DNA of 64,000 nt from positions 1 through 64,000 of the forward strand of contig NZ_JACJTU010000019.1 of NCBI RefSeq assembly GCF_014698835.1, read 5' to 3'. Each line of letters starts with the position of its first letter. Within the stretch, counting starts at the first letter, position 1. The notes below the pieces were generated by a model. That model saw only the letters and a program-made list of their open reading frames with translations, had not been told where the DNA came from and did not search any database. This document shows positions 16,741-25,097 of the stretch, in pieces. The position numbers and the translations under genes were made by a program. The stretch is from Nostoc paludosum FACHB-159. Lineage in GTDB: Bacteria > Cyanobacteriota > Cyanobacteriia > Cyanobacteriales > Nostocaceae.

Positions 16741-17640
16741 ATGTTAACAATGCTCGCGTCGGAGGCACAAAAGCCATTAACAATCCCACCCAAGGAATTT
16801 TTAGCGCCTCCTGGTGATTTCAATCCAACACAACTGCTGTTTTCAGCTGCTGTGGGAATGTTGGTGTTATCTAACTTTGGTTACTGGCTTTGGGAATGGC
16901 CGCACTGGCTGTGTTTTGGTGTTAACACTATTGCCTTGCATTGTGCGGGAACAGTAATTCACGATGCCTGTCATCAATCTGCCCATCGCAATCGAATAAT
17001 TAATGCAATTTTAGGACATGGCAGTGCATTGATGTTAGCTTTTGCTTTTCCAGTGTTTACGCGGGTACATTTGCAACATCATGGCCATGTGAACCACCCC
17101 AAAGATGACCCGGATCATTATGTCTCTACAGGCGGGCCTTTGTGGTTAATTGCATTTCGATTTCTATATCATGAAGTATTTTTCTTTCAACGCCGACTGT
17201 GGCGTAAATATGAGCTACTAGAATGGTTTATTAGCCGTTTAATTATCGCTTCAATTGTATATATTTCAGTTCAATACAATTTTTTAGGTTACATTCTGAA
17301 TTTTTGGTTTGTCCCTGCTTTTGTAGTCGGGATAACACTAGGATTATTTTTTGACTATTTGCCTCATCGTCCTTTTTTAGAGCGCGATCGCTGGAAAAAT
17401 GCCCGCGTCTATCCCAACTCTATTCTTAATATATTGATATTAGGACAAAACTATCACTTAATTCATCATTTGTGGCCTTCGATTCCTTGGTATAATTACC
17501 AGCCTACTTATTACCTGATGAAGCCTCTTTTAGATGAAAAGGGTTGTTATCAAACTTCTGGTTTGCTACAGAAAAAAGACTTTTTTGAATTTCTTTATGA
17601 CATTTTTTTGGGAATTAGATTTCATCATCATAAAGAATAA
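16741..17640 (+). CDS. crtR: Beta-carotene hydroxylase
   Basis: 299 aa, membrane di-iron hydroxylase of the desaturase superfamily. It adds 3-hydroxyl groups to beta-ionone rings, giving zeaxanthin and related carotenoids. The histidine clusters are complete: HDACHQSAH (H74, H78, H82), HLQHH (H110, H113, H114) and HLIHH (H239, H242, H243). Hydrophobic segments lie at about 33-65, 90-105 and 165-205. AAGGAG sits 3 bases before the first ATG and 12 before the next in-frame ATG (16750), so either may be used. A general fatty-acid desaturase is less likely, given the length and the WPHWLCFG / FDYLPHRPF context typical of CrtR. Confidence 0.85.
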   Translation: MLTMLASEAQKPLTIPPKEFLAPPGDFNPTQLLFSAAVGMLVLSNFGYWLWEWPHWLCFGVNTIALHCAGTVIHDACHQSAHRNRIINAILGHGSALMLAFAFPVFTRVHLQHHGHVNHPKDDPDHYVSTGGPLWLIAFRFLYHEVFFFQRRLWRKYELLEWFISRLIIASIVYISVQYNFLGYILNFWFVPAFVVGITLGLFFDYLPHRPFLERDRWKNARVYPNSILNILILGQNYHLIHHLWPSIPWYNYQPTYYLMKPLLDEKGCYQTSGLLQKKDFFEFLYDIFLGIRFHHHKE

Positions 17641-17681
17641 GGTTGTTGGATAAAGCGATCGCTGCGTGACAAAAGTACATC

Positions 17682-18047
17682 ATGACCAACGCAAGCCTTC
17701 AAAATCAACTGAGCGCGATCGCTTCACAATTCCAGGTTTTTGAATGTGTTCCCTGTGCCATCGTCCTGCGACAATTCCTGATAGATCGAAAAATTTCTGG
17801 TAAACAGATTAGCCTGTTCACAGGTAGTACAGAAGATCCTTTCTGCAACATCTACCACGAACGCCTCCAACAAAACATCTCTATTAATGGACGACATGAA
17901 GCGATCGCTGTTGAAATTGATGGAGAAGAACTCATATTTGACAACATTCACCCTGAAGGAATACCCAGGGTAGACTGGATTAATAACCTATACTGCCCTG
18001 CCCAAGATTTAGGCGGCAATTTCCAAATTACTGAAACCGAACTTTAA
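17682..18047 (+). CDS. Stand-alone papain-fold toxin-like protein
   Basis: 121 aa. The sequence fits the papain-fold toxin domains of polymorphic toxin systems: candidate nucleophile C22 (or C25) in FECVPCA, histidine H72 in GRHEAIAVEI, and an acidic/amide position at D87-N88 in IFDNIHPEG; STEDPF and IYHERLQQNIS are also family-like. Such domains are normally the C-terminal warhead of large secreted toxins, but here it stands alone, without signal peptide or trafficking domain. It is followed after 13 bases by a small gene that looks like an immunity protein. A housekeeping cysteine peptidase or transglutaminase-like role cannot be excluded. No good ribosome site is visible. Confidence 0.6.
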   Translation: MTNASLQNQLSAIASQFQVFECVPCAIVLRQFLIDRKISGKQISLFTGSTEDPFCNIYHERLQQNISINGRHEAIAVEIDGEELIFDNIHPEGIPRVDWINNLYCPAQDLGGNFQITETEL

Positions 18048-18060
18048 GTAAGAGGGACAG

Positions 18061-18426
18061 ATGGTTGATTTGTATGACCTAATTTGCAATATTCGCAAAC
18101 GTCCTGCTATGTATTTAGGACGAACTTCCATATCTAATCTCCGCACTTTTTTGGCAGGTTACTGTTTTGCTCGTCGTCAGATGGGGATTCCTCAAACAAA
18201 ACAAGAACAAAAATTTTCAGAATTTCAAACTTGGATTCAGCAGAAATTTAATTTAACTTCCAATCAGACCTGGGATCAGATTATTCTATTTTTTTCGCAA
18301 GACGAACACACTGCATTAGAGCAGTTTTTTAAATTGTTTGACGAATTCACTCAAACAGAAAATTCGATTGAATTTCAACAGAATGTAACGAATAATTTGA
18401 GAGTGATTTCAGGAACTCAAGAGTGA
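18061..18426 (+). CDS. Small protein, candidate immunity partner
   Basis: 121 aa, soluble, acidic. It carries IRKRPAMYLG followed by SISNLRTFLAGY (about residues 11-34), a signature I know from many short bacterial proteins found beside toxin-like genes and often considered immunity proteins. The rest is helical (EFQTWIQQKFNLTSNQTWDQ, LEQFFKLFDEF). A GAGGGA ribosome site precedes the ATG. The 13-base gap to the papain-fold gene suggests co-transcription. The immunity role rests on position and general resemblance only. Confidence 0.5.
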   Translation: MVDLYDLICNIRKRPAMYLGRTSISNLRTFLAGYCFARRQMGIPQTKQEQKFSEFQTWIQQKFNLTSNQTWDQIILFFSQDEHTALEQFFKLFDEFTQTENSIEFQQNVTNNLRVISGTQE

Positions 18427-18538
18427 AAATGACCGTTTTAAAAGCCAATTAGTGAGACTACTATCTGAGAGAAAGCTTGATGCCAGATATATATAATAAC
18501 ATACAAGCAAGTACTACATCTTGTTGTGGAAATTTGAA

Positions 18539-18724
18539 ATGGATGCTTTAGTTCAAGAACTCGATACAAAACTACGTCAATGGCAACCTGATATTGCTCA
18601 ACAAGTACGGCAACGCCTTGCAGAGATTATTGAACTGGCTGACCAAGATGCTCTAGATATTCTTGTTTCGAGAGTAGTTGAACAAGAAGTATTAGATTTG
18701 ATTGATAATCCAGAAACCCGGTGA
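18539..18724 (+). CDS. Small hypothetical protein (antitoxin-like size)
   Basis: 61 aa from the ATG at 18539 (a TTG at 18521 would add six residues). It is wholly helical and charged (ELDTKLRQWQPDIAQQVRQR, VVEQEVLDLIDNP). No family is recognised. Overlapping its end in another frame, 18716-18742 reads PGEVWLADL, which resembles the N-terminus of MazF/PemK toxins, and then stops making sense. The gene may therefore be an orphan antitoxin-like partner of a lost toxin; weak inference. Confidence 0.4.
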   Translation: MDALVQELDTKLRQWQPDIAQQVRQRLAEIIELADQDALDILVSRVVEQEVLDLIDNPETR

Positions 18725-18743
18725 AGTGTGGTTAGCCGATTTA

Positions 18744-19265
18744 TTAGAACTCATTCCCTTTGACTGCAATTGTCCAATAATGAAATGTTTTAGAACCAAT
18801 CTGATTACTATCTTCTTGGTAGATTTGCCGCAAGCACTCATAAAACCCTTGGGCTTCATTCTCTAATCCCAAAGTCATCAAGCACTTTAAAATCCGGGTG
18901 ATGCGAAGATAATTGTGGTTAAACATACAAACCCATTCACCTTTTCGGTTCCCATAGTCTTCTGACTTGCTGATAATTATTTTTCCATCCTCACTTTCTT
19001 GGCGTTGCAAACCATAAAACTGAAGCATAACTGTGAAGGAATGCAGCAAATTTTGACGTAGGCGTGGGTTGCTATGAAATGATTGAATTACTTGCTCATC
19101 AACAATGGGAGCATGAGAATTAAATGCGCTTGGCTCAGGTAAAGGAAACAACCACTGAATATAATTGTGGACATACTCCAATTCTTCAAAATTCCAAGCC
19201 CATATTTCGGTAATCGCCCGACCTTCTGAGTCTGGTTGTTCCCCTAAATAGAATGGGACAATCAT
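18744..19265 (-). CDS. OGFr-domain (opioid growth factor receptor N-terminal-like) protein
   Basis: 173 aa from the ATG at 19265, which has GAGG 9 bases upstream; the TTG at 19271 is less likely. The N-terminal half has the pattern of the OGFr conserved region: FYLGEQPDSEGR, then WNFEELEYVHNYIQWLFPLP, then PSAFNSHAPIVDE. The rest (YLRITRILKCLMTLGLENEA) is typical of bacterial family members. The domain was named from a vertebrate protein; in bacteria its function is unknown. It is predicted soluble and cytoplasmic. The gene is convergent with the small genes at 17.7-18.7 kb. Confidence 0.75.
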   Translation of the reverse strand: MIVPFYLGEQPDSEGRAITEIWAWNFEELEYVHNYIQWLFPLPEPSAFNSHAPIVDEQVIQSFHSNPRLRQNLLHSFTVMLQFYGLQRQESEDGKIIISKSEDYGNRKGEWVCMFNHNYLRITRILKCLMTLGLENEAQGFYECLRQIYQEDSNQIGSKTFHYWTIAVKGNEF

Positions 19266-19446
19266 TACCAACTACCTCGATAACTCAATATCTAAATTTT
19301 GAGTGCGATCGCTTTTTACCAAGAATGGCAAATCACAACAAAAAGTTAGTAATATTTTCCCATCAATAACACAACGTTCACCAGCCCAATTACCAATGTA
19401 ATAGTTTATTCAATTTTCTTTTTTACATAAAATTTGTCTAAATAAT

Positions 19447-19860
19447 TTACACTTTTGACTTAACTGCTTGCTGGGACGTTTGTAAAGGCTGTGGCAAACT
19501 CCAGTCGGGACGCAAGCTAGCGGCATTACGTAAATAAATATGATGAATTGAGGCGGAAGCTGGCAGGTAGGCGTGGATTAAGAAGCGGATACAACGCTGT
19601 AAACTGCCTTCAACATGCATTTGTTGGACATCTAACATTGCTACATTATCCCAGCCGGGACGCGCTCTGGCGATCGCAGCCGGAAAAATAGCATCTAAAT
19701 CCCGTGTCACTGAAAAAGTGACACTAATAATGTCACTTGGCTGGAATTGATTCCGGTTTTCTAGTTCATCCAGTAATTCTGTAACCACTTCTCGCATAGC
19801 TTCAACAGAATTTTCGGCAACTGTTGTTGCCCCGCGAATAGCCCGCATTTGCCACTCCAC
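19447..19860 (-). CDS. aroH: Chorismate mutase, AroH class
   Basis: 137 aa, monofunctional AroH fold (a trimer in Bacillus). It converts chorismate to prephenate for Phe/Tyr synthesis. Matching features: N-terminal RAIRGATT with the active-site Arg, VTELLDELENRN, and SVTFSVTRDLDAIFPA. The C-terminal strand HIYLRNAASLRPDW includes another conserved Arg. The start is GTG, supported by a near-perfect ribosome site AAGGAGGA 8 bases upstream, one of the best in the window. A 15-residue C-terminal tail is not conserved. The gene is downstream of sppA on the same strand, separated by heptamer repeats. Confidence 0.9.
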   Translation of the reverse strand: MEWQMRAIRGATTVAENSVEAMREVVTELLDELENRNQFQPSDIISVTFSVTRDLDAIFPAAIARARPGWDNVAMLDVQQMHVEGSLQRCIRFLIHAYLPASASIHHIYLRNAASLRPDWSLPQPLQTSQQAVKSKV

Positions 19861-19886
19861 GCCAAAATCCTCCTTAAAACATAAAA

Positions 19887-19923
19887 GTTAGGAGTCAGGA
19901 GTTAGGAGTTAGGAGTTAGGAGG
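19887..19923. repeat. Heptamer tandem repeat (GGAGTTA)n
   Basis: GGAGTCA and three GGAGTTA units in a row between sppA and aroH. Intergenic short tandem repeat of the Nostoc kind. Confidence 0.8.
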
Positions 19924-19962
19924 TAAAACTCTCAACTTCTTTCTCTTAACTTCCAACTCACG

Positions 19963-20784
19963 TTAGGGTCGATACAACCACAAGGGTAACCCACTAGTAG
20001 ACATCTCAAATTCGAGCCAATCAATTCCAGATCGAATTCCAGATGAAACCTGGCGACTCCCTGGTAGAACGCGACTCAATAAGGGTTTACGTTCTTCTAG
20101 GGTATAGCAGAGAGTTTTTTCTGGATCGAGTCCGACTAGTTCTGCTGTCCAACGACGGGCATCTTCTTCTGTACCCAGGCGGTCTACAATACCTAATTCT
20201 AGGGCTTGCTGTCCAGTAAAAATCCGTCCATCGGCGAAACTTCTGACGGTTTCTACTGCCAAAGAACGGGCATCGGCTACTGTTTGGACAAACTGCTGAT
20301 AACTCGTGTCAATTAATTCTTGGAGAATGTTTGCTTCTGGTTGAGTCAGTTCTCGGTCAAAAGCCAAAATATCTTTGTAAGGACCAGACTTAATTACCTT
20401 GAAAGAAACGCCAACTTTTTCTAATAGGCGTTCCAAGTTATTCCCACGGAGAATCACACCAATACTACCTGTAATCGTACCTGGGTTAGCCATAATGTGT
20501 TCGGCTCCCATACCTATGTAGACACCTCCAGAAGCCGAAATATTGCCAAAGCTGGCAACGATTTTAATTTTTTCGCGCAAACGCTTGAGGGCACTGTAGA
20601 TTTCTTGAGAATCTCCGACTGTACCGCCAGGGCTATCGATACGCAGTAATAAAGCCGGAAACTTTTTTTCTTCTACAGTTTTCAGGGCTTCTAAGACGCG
20701 TTTGCGAGTAGCACCGGCGATCGCACCAGTAATTTCAATCCGCGCAATTTGTTTCTTAAACTTGGGCTTAAACGGCCAAACCAT
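19963..20784 (-). CDS. sppA: Signal peptide peptidase SppA (short form)
   Basis: 273 aa, serine protease of family S49, single-domain type. It degrades leftover signal peptides. The Ser/Lys dyad is visible: S85 in NISASGGVYIG and K137 in GPYKDIL. The crotonase-like core LLLRIDSPGGTVGDSQEIY is intact. Unlike E. coli SppA, the N-terminus (MVWPFKPKFKKQIARIEI) has no clear membrane anchor, so it may be soluble or peripherally bound. ATG start with GAGGT upstream. In cyanobacteria some SppA forms act in turnover of thylakoid antenna proteins; whether this one does is unknown. Confidence 0.88.
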   Translation of the reverse strand: MVWPFKPKFKKQIARIEITGAIAGATRKRVLEALKTVEEKKFPALLLRIDSPGGTVGDSQEIYSALKRLREKIKIVASFGNISASGGVYIGMGAEHIMANPGTITGSIGVILRGNNLERLLEKVGVSFKVIKSGPYKDILAFDRELTQPEANILQELIDTSYQQFVQTVADARSLAVETVRSFADGRIFTGQQALELGIVDRLGTEEDARRWTAELVGLDPEKTLCYTLEERKPLLSRVLPGSRQVSSGIRSGIDWLEFEMSTSGLPLWLYRP

Positions 20785-21446
20785 GAGTTGTCAACATACC
20801 TCGTAATAAACTTAATATAAGATGCCCAGCGGTCAAACGACCTCCTTTGATCTGTTAAGAAACATAAGCAAGCATGATTTTCTTGATAATTTTAAGAAAT
20901 TTTTTATATTTTGCAGAGACTTTTATGTGACATTTTCGCTGGATGCTGATGGAGTTGTTGTAGATTGTGGCTAATATAAAATACCAAACTCTAGTTTAGC
21001 GTCCAGTGCGAACCTTGATAAAGGCTATGTTAGCTATTTTTCTGGCTTGAAAGTTCTGAAATATTTGGTGTTAAGTAGGTCGGTGTTGAAAATTGTCGTT
21101 ATGACAAGGCAGGAGGCAGAAGGCAGAAGGCAGAAGGCAAGAGTTTTTTGGGCAACTTTACTTTTAGTTACATATTTTGGTTTTTTTACGCTGTTCTACT
21201 TATATCTTTTTAGCCATGAAAAATCACTTTGTTATGGTCGCACATATGCACTAGTTATTAGTAATAAATTAACTAATAAGTCACAAGTATTTAATCAATA
21301 ATTTTGGCAGTAATTTTAACTAATAAAAAATTTCTTGAGCAAAACTAATCACTATCGAGGATGCTCCGGTAGACTTTCACTTTGGTAAACATGACTTTTT
21401 AGTTTTGTACACCGATGAGTATCTCAATCAAAGCTATCTTCACTAT
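20785..21446. other. Intergenic region upstream of sppA
   Basis: About 660 bases. A TTG-started frame at 21047-21301 is judged spurious because part of it is encoded by a GGCAGAA heptamer array (about 21108-21140). No RNA gene or other structure was recognised. Confidence 0.5.
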
Positions 21447-21743
21447 TTAAGAGTCGATTCGTAAAATTTGACACCGATAACAAACGTAAATGTCAAACAG
21501 TGTGCCCACAAAACTACAGGTCAAACTGATTACAAATAATCCGCGTAGGGGAGTACCAGTGCCAAAAGTGGCGAGAAAATGGACAATATCAGTAGCGATC
21601 GCCTCAGTTAACTCTTGTAAACCAGGAAAGTGACCGATCAGGAACAAAAACAGCAATCCTGCGCCAACGAGAAAAATAGGAGCGACAAAACTAAAAACCA
21701 TCGTTAGTACCAGGGAGCGGAGAAAGTTAGTGAAAATGGTCAT
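21447..21743 (-). CDS. Small membrane protein, unknown
   Basis: 98 aa from the ATG at 21743, which has GGAG 10 bases upstream; a TTG three codons earlier is less likely. Two strong membrane segments are seen (about residues 12-38, VLTMVFSFVAPIFLVGAGLLFLFL; and 67-88, GLFVISLTCSFVGTLFDIYVCY), linked by a soluble loop. The end CYRCQILRID contains a Cys pair. It is not recognised as a named family, although the composition looks like a conserved cyanobacterial inner-membrane protein. Confidence 0.6.
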   Translation of the reverse strand: MTIFTNFLRSLVLTMVFSFVAPIFLVGAGLLFLFLIGHFPGLQELTEAIATDIVHFLATFGTGTPLRGLFVISLTCSFVGTLFDIYVCYRCQILRIDS

Positions 21744-22256
21744 TGAACACAAACTCCGTGAGTGAAGATGACAGTAGCTAGATACAGGTTTGTCATTTTC
21801 TACAATACGTGCGATCGCTTGCGAGCAGACAATCTGTCAAAAATCTTAAGTTTTCATTAAAAGAAACTGCTACCAGTTACGCCACATGCTGGAGATGTTA
21901 AAAACTACTTACATTTACAAAACACTTGTCTAGCCAAGGTTACAACCGAAGTTAGCACCTCTTCATTTCTAAGCAACACGTTTAATACCAGCTTTATTTT
22001 CTGAGAACATCTTTAAAGTAAGTTAATGTTCGGTTTTATTTGGGCATGGGGCACTTGTACTGAGCGTAGTCGTTGGCGCAGCCTCTCGTAGAGAAGTATG
22101 GGACATTGGAAGTCTGGGAGTGTGAGAGGGTGGGAAGCATAAATTCTCTTTCCCCCCACTCCCTCATCACCCCATTTACCCATGCCCAATGCCCCATTCC
22201 CCATTTCTCATAACTTCCGCTATTCTTAAGGCAGTTACCGAGTTAGCTACAGAACA
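21744..22256. other. Divergent intergenic region before the Ycf63 permease
   Basis: About 510 bases between divergent genes. The right half (22042-22208) is a composite repeat cluster. No promoter stands out clearly. Confidence 0.45.
22042..22208. repeat. Composite heptamer repeat with nested CTCTCGTAGAGAAG motif
   Basis: GGGCATGGGGCA, then a block CTTGTACTGAGCGTAG followed by GGCGCAGCCTCTCGTAGAGA, then GGGTGGGAAGCATAAATTC and CCCCCACTCCCTCATCACC, ending in ATGCCCAATGCCCC. It combines the GGGCAT hairpin family with the CTCTCGTAGAGAAG family that is also found at 58718-58767. Confidence 0.65.
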
Positions 22257-23054
22257 TTGAACCAGACTACATCCAAATCCAGTTTAGGAGAGTGGAGTCA
22301 GCGGTTGCTGGCAGCAATTTTTTTGGGTGGACAAGTGTTAGTTCACCTAGTAAGGGGTAAAATCCATCGGCGCAACACCCTAGAGCAAATGGCAGCAGTT
22401 GGGCCAGATTCCCTGTTTATTGCTTTATTAACGGCTATTTTTGTCGGCGCGGTGTTTACAATTCAGGTGGCACGAGAATTTATCAATTTTGGCGCAGGAA
22501 ATATTATTGGCGGAGTACTTTCCGTAGCTTTGACACGAGAACTTTCTCCCGTGTTAACAGCAGTGATTTTGGCGGGGCGGGTGGGTTCTGCGTTTGCAGC
22601 AGAAATAGGTACTATGCGGGTAACAGAACAAATCGATGCTATGTTGATGCTCAGAACAGATCCAATCGATTACCTGGTTATTCCACGCGTCCTTGCTTGT
22701 TTGTTGATGTTACCAATTTTAACCTTGCTGTCTTTGGTTACAGGGATGTTAGGGGGATTTATAGTTGCGACAAATATTTACAACCTATCGGATACAGTCT
22801 TTCTAGACTCAGCCCGTGACTTTCTTGGTGTTTGGGATATTTGTAGCGCCATGATTAAAGCGTGCTGCTTTGGTATTCTAATCGCTGTAATTGGTTGCAG
22901 TTGGGGCTTGACAACAACAGGAGGAGCTAAAGGTGTAGGACAGTCAACCACAACTGCTGTTGTGACTGCCTTGCTAATTATCTTTGTTAGCAACTTCTTT
23001 CTTTCTTGGTTAATGTTTCAGGGAACTGGCAGTGCATTCCTGCAAGGATTCTAA
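22257..23054 (+). CDS. MlaE/Ycf63-family ABC transporter permease
   Basis: 265 aa integral membrane protein with about five or six hydrophobic segments from residue 50 onward. The MlaE family pattern is clear: QVAREFINFGAGNIIGG, LTRELSPVLTAVILAGRVGSAFAAEIGTM and RVTEQIDAMLML. The permease moves lipids between membranes with an ATPase and an MCE-domain protein; relatives are chloroplast Ycf63 and plant TGD1. Neither ATPase nor MCE gene is adjacent. The start is TTG (AACATTGAACCAG), with no in-frame ATG until residue 45, which would remove conserved sequence. It is followed by a DUF3119 gene, a common cyanobacterial pairing. Confidence 0.85.
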   Translation: MNQTTSKSSLGEWSQRLLAAIFLGGQVLVHLVRGKIHRRNTLEQMAAVGPDSLFIALLTAIFVGAVFTIQVAREFINFGAGNIIGGVLSVALTRELSPVLTAVILAGRVGSAFAAEIGTMRVTEQIDAMLMLRTDPIDYLVIPRVLACLLMLPILTLLSLVTGMLGGFIVATNIYNLSDTVFLDSARDFLGVWDICSAMIKACCFGILIAVIGCSWGLTTTGGAKGVGQSTTTAVVTALLIIFVSNFFLSWLMFQGTGSAFLQGF

Positions 23055-23125
23055 GAGTTAGGAGTTAAAAGTTAAGAGTTAACAGTTTTAACTCGTGACT
23101 CATAACTCCTAACTCCTCACTCCTA
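23055..23125. repeat. Inverted heptamer array (GAGTTAG...CTAACTC)
   Basis: GAGTTAG/GAGTTAA/AAGTTAA units run directly into TAACTCG/TAACTCC/TCACTCC units, giving a perfect setting for a hairpin just after the permease stop codon. It may end or stabilise the permease transcript. Confidence 0.75.
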
Positions 23126-23166
23126 AAATAAGAGAGAGATGTACTAACAAAGCAGGATTTAAGACT

Positions 23167-23553
23167 GTGACCAGTTCATTTGCCCCTAACTCCACTGCAA
23201 CTGTGGAACTCAAGCCTAGTTACAATATACCTGTGGTGTTGGTGATTGCTGCTATTCCACTAATATTGGTACAACCGTGGATAGGCTTTACTGTCATGCT
23301 GTTTGGCTTATTTTTGATGTTTCAGACTTTAACACTGCGCTTGCAATTTACCGCGACCGACTTAGATCTTTACAGAGGCGAAAAATTGATTCGACGTTTT
23401 CCTTACCAGGAATGGGAAAATTGGCGTATTTTCTGGAATAGAGTCCCCATCCTGTTTTACTTTAAAGAAGTTAAAAGTATTCACTTTTTGCCAATTTTAT
23501 TTGACCCCAACACCTTGAAAACTTGCTTGGAAGAACGTTGTCCACGTATTTAG
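23167..23553 (+). CDS. DUF3119 family protein
   Basis: 128 aa, cyanobacterial/plastid family of unknown function. Two closely spaced hydrophobic segments (about residues 20-50, IPVVLVIAAIPLILVQPW and GFTVMLFGLFLMF) form a membrane hairpin. A soluble PH-like region follows (LQFTATDLDLYRGEKLIRRFPYQEWENWRIFW, described here from its pattern of strands). GTG start with AGGA upstream. Its place behind the Ycf63-type permease hints at a link to lipid transport. Confidence 0.75.
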   Translation: MTSSFAPNSTATVELKPSYNIPVVLVIAAIPLILVQPWIGFTVMLFGLFLMFQTLTLRLQFTATDLDLYRGEKLIRRFPYQEWENWRIFWNRVPILFYFKEVKSIHFLPILFDPNTLKTCLEERCPRI

Positions 23554-23746
23554 TGCTAAGTGCTTACTCGCCAAAGATTTGAGCGGTACAAACGGCCGCT
23601 CAAATCTATCCCGGATGGCAAGTAGTTCTAATCTATACTCAAAGCCCAAAATTGAGTACCTCTTAAAACTTAGAACATTCAAAGCTTGTTAATTGTAATA
23701 TTTCTGAAAGTTATTTATTCGCATCATAGGAATTACAGTATTGTTT

Positions 23747-25021
23747 ATGAACCCAGAGGCATCTCAAACCCCAGAACCAATTGATGAATGGTTGACAGAA
23801 GAACAACAAACCAATGGAGTTGAAAATCCAACAAACCCATCTGTTGATTCAGTGGTAGAAACAGCACCTATTAGCTCATTAGAAGACCAGGCAATTGATT
23901 CAACTTCTAATGCAGCAGAGGAAAATTCTACACTAGAGCCAACAGAACATTCCAATGGAGAATCTGGACAGCAGTTGGAGCCGGAAACTGCCGCACTGGG
24001 GTCAGACACATCAAACTCAGAAAACAGTTTATTATACGTTGCAACACAGCAGCGAGTGGCACAGTTGCAGAGTACCGAAGCAGCATTGAAAGAAGAAATA
24101 GCCAACCTGCAAGCTTCGTACAAAATTCTTCAGGCACAATTGAGTGAAACTCAAACTTCTCTCGGACGACTCGTACAAGAGTCCCTAGTGCAATTAGAAC
24201 AACGCAAACAAACCCTGCAAATTTCCATAGAACAGCTAGAACGCCGTCAAGAACGTATCCGCAATGAGATGCGAACCACTTTTGCAGGGGCGTCTCAAGA
24301 CTTGGCAATTCGAGTGCAGGGTTTTAAAGATTATCTCACGGGTAGCTTACAGGATTTGGCCGCTGCTGCTGAGCAACTGCAACTGACGCCAACTGTAGTA
24401 GAAAGAGAAAGGGAAAAACCCGATGTCAAGGAGGTTAAACCAGCTGAACCTCAGCCAGGAATACCGCAATTTGCCCAACAACAGTTTCAAGATACTACAA
24501 AGCAAATTCGCCGTCTAATTGACCAATACCGCAATAAGCCAGATTACTATGGCCCGGCTTGGCAATTACGCCGGACGTTTGAGCCAGTCCACGCAGAACG
24601 AGTTTCCAACTGGTTTTTCAGCCAAGGAGGACGGGGTGCTTTGCGGACAATGGGTAGTCGCTTGCAAAATATCCTAATTGCCTCAGCTGCAATTTCGATA
24701 TTACACAAACTGTATGGCGATCGCGTCCGTACTCTAGTTTTAGCTAATACACCAGAACGATTAGGTGAATGGCGTCGCGGCTTGCAAGACTGTCTAGGAA
24801 TAGGTCGCCCAGATTTTGGCCCAGACCGAGGCGTGGTATTATTTGAGGCACCGGAAGCTTTAGCTCAGAAAGCAGACCGATTGGTAAAAGCTAATCAACT
24901 GCCTCTAATTATTATTGATGATTCAGAAGAGCAAATCAGTTTGTCCCTACTGCAATTTCCTTTGTGGTTGGCCTTTGCCCCCGACCCCAAAACAGTGAGA
25001 AACTATGATGATGACTTTTAA
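23747..25021 (+). CDS. DUF3086 family protein
   Basis: 424 aa from the ATG at 23747 (a TTG two codons earlier is also in frame). The first 85 residues are acidic and disordered (Glu/Ser/Thr-rich). A long coiled coil spans about residues 92-170 (LQSTEAALKEEIANLQ, LEQRKQTLQISIEQLERR). The C-terminal 200 residues (TKQIRRLIDQYRNKPDYYG, AERVSNWFFSQGGRGALRTMGSR) form the conserved DUF3086 domain. It is restricted to cyanobacteria and has no known function. No membrane segment is present. Confidence 0.78.
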   Translation: MNPEASQTPEPIDEWLTEEQQTNGVENPTNPSVDSVVETAPISSLEDQAIDSTSNAAEENSTLEPTEHSNGESGQQLEPETAALGSDTSNSENSLLYVATQQRVAQLQSTEAALKEEIANLQASYKILQAQLSETQTSLGRLVQESLVQLEQRKQTLQISIEQLERRQERIRNEMRTTFAGASQDLAIRVQGFKDYLTGSLQDLAAAAEQLQLTPTVVEREREKPDVKEVKPAEPQPGIPQFAQQQFQDTTKQIRRLIDQYRNKPDYYGPAWQLRRTFEPVHAERVSNWFFSQGGRGALRTMGSRLQNILIASAAISILHKLYGDRVRTLVLANTPERLGEWRRGLQDCLGIGRPDFGPDRGVVLFEAPEALAQKADRLVKANQLPLIIIDDSEEQISLSLLQFPLWLAFAPDPKTVRNYDDDF

Positions 25022-25022
25022 T

Positions 25023-25064
25023 TAGTCATTGGGCATGGGGCATTGGGCATGGGGCATTGGGAAA
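25023..25064 (+). repeat. GGGCATT/GGGCATG heptamer repeat
   Basis: Five GGGCATT/GGGCATG-type heptamers in the 76-base gap between the DUF3086 gene and plsY. This is the left half only of the hairpin family seen elsewhere. Confidence 0.75.
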
Positions 25065-25097
25065 GAGTTTTTGAATTTTGAATTTTGAATTGTTAAT

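Noticed and set aside
21047..21301. 84-aa plus-strand frame with a hydrophobic stretch
   Set aside because: TTG start, no ribosome site, and residues EAEGRRQKAR come from a GGCAGAA heptamer array.
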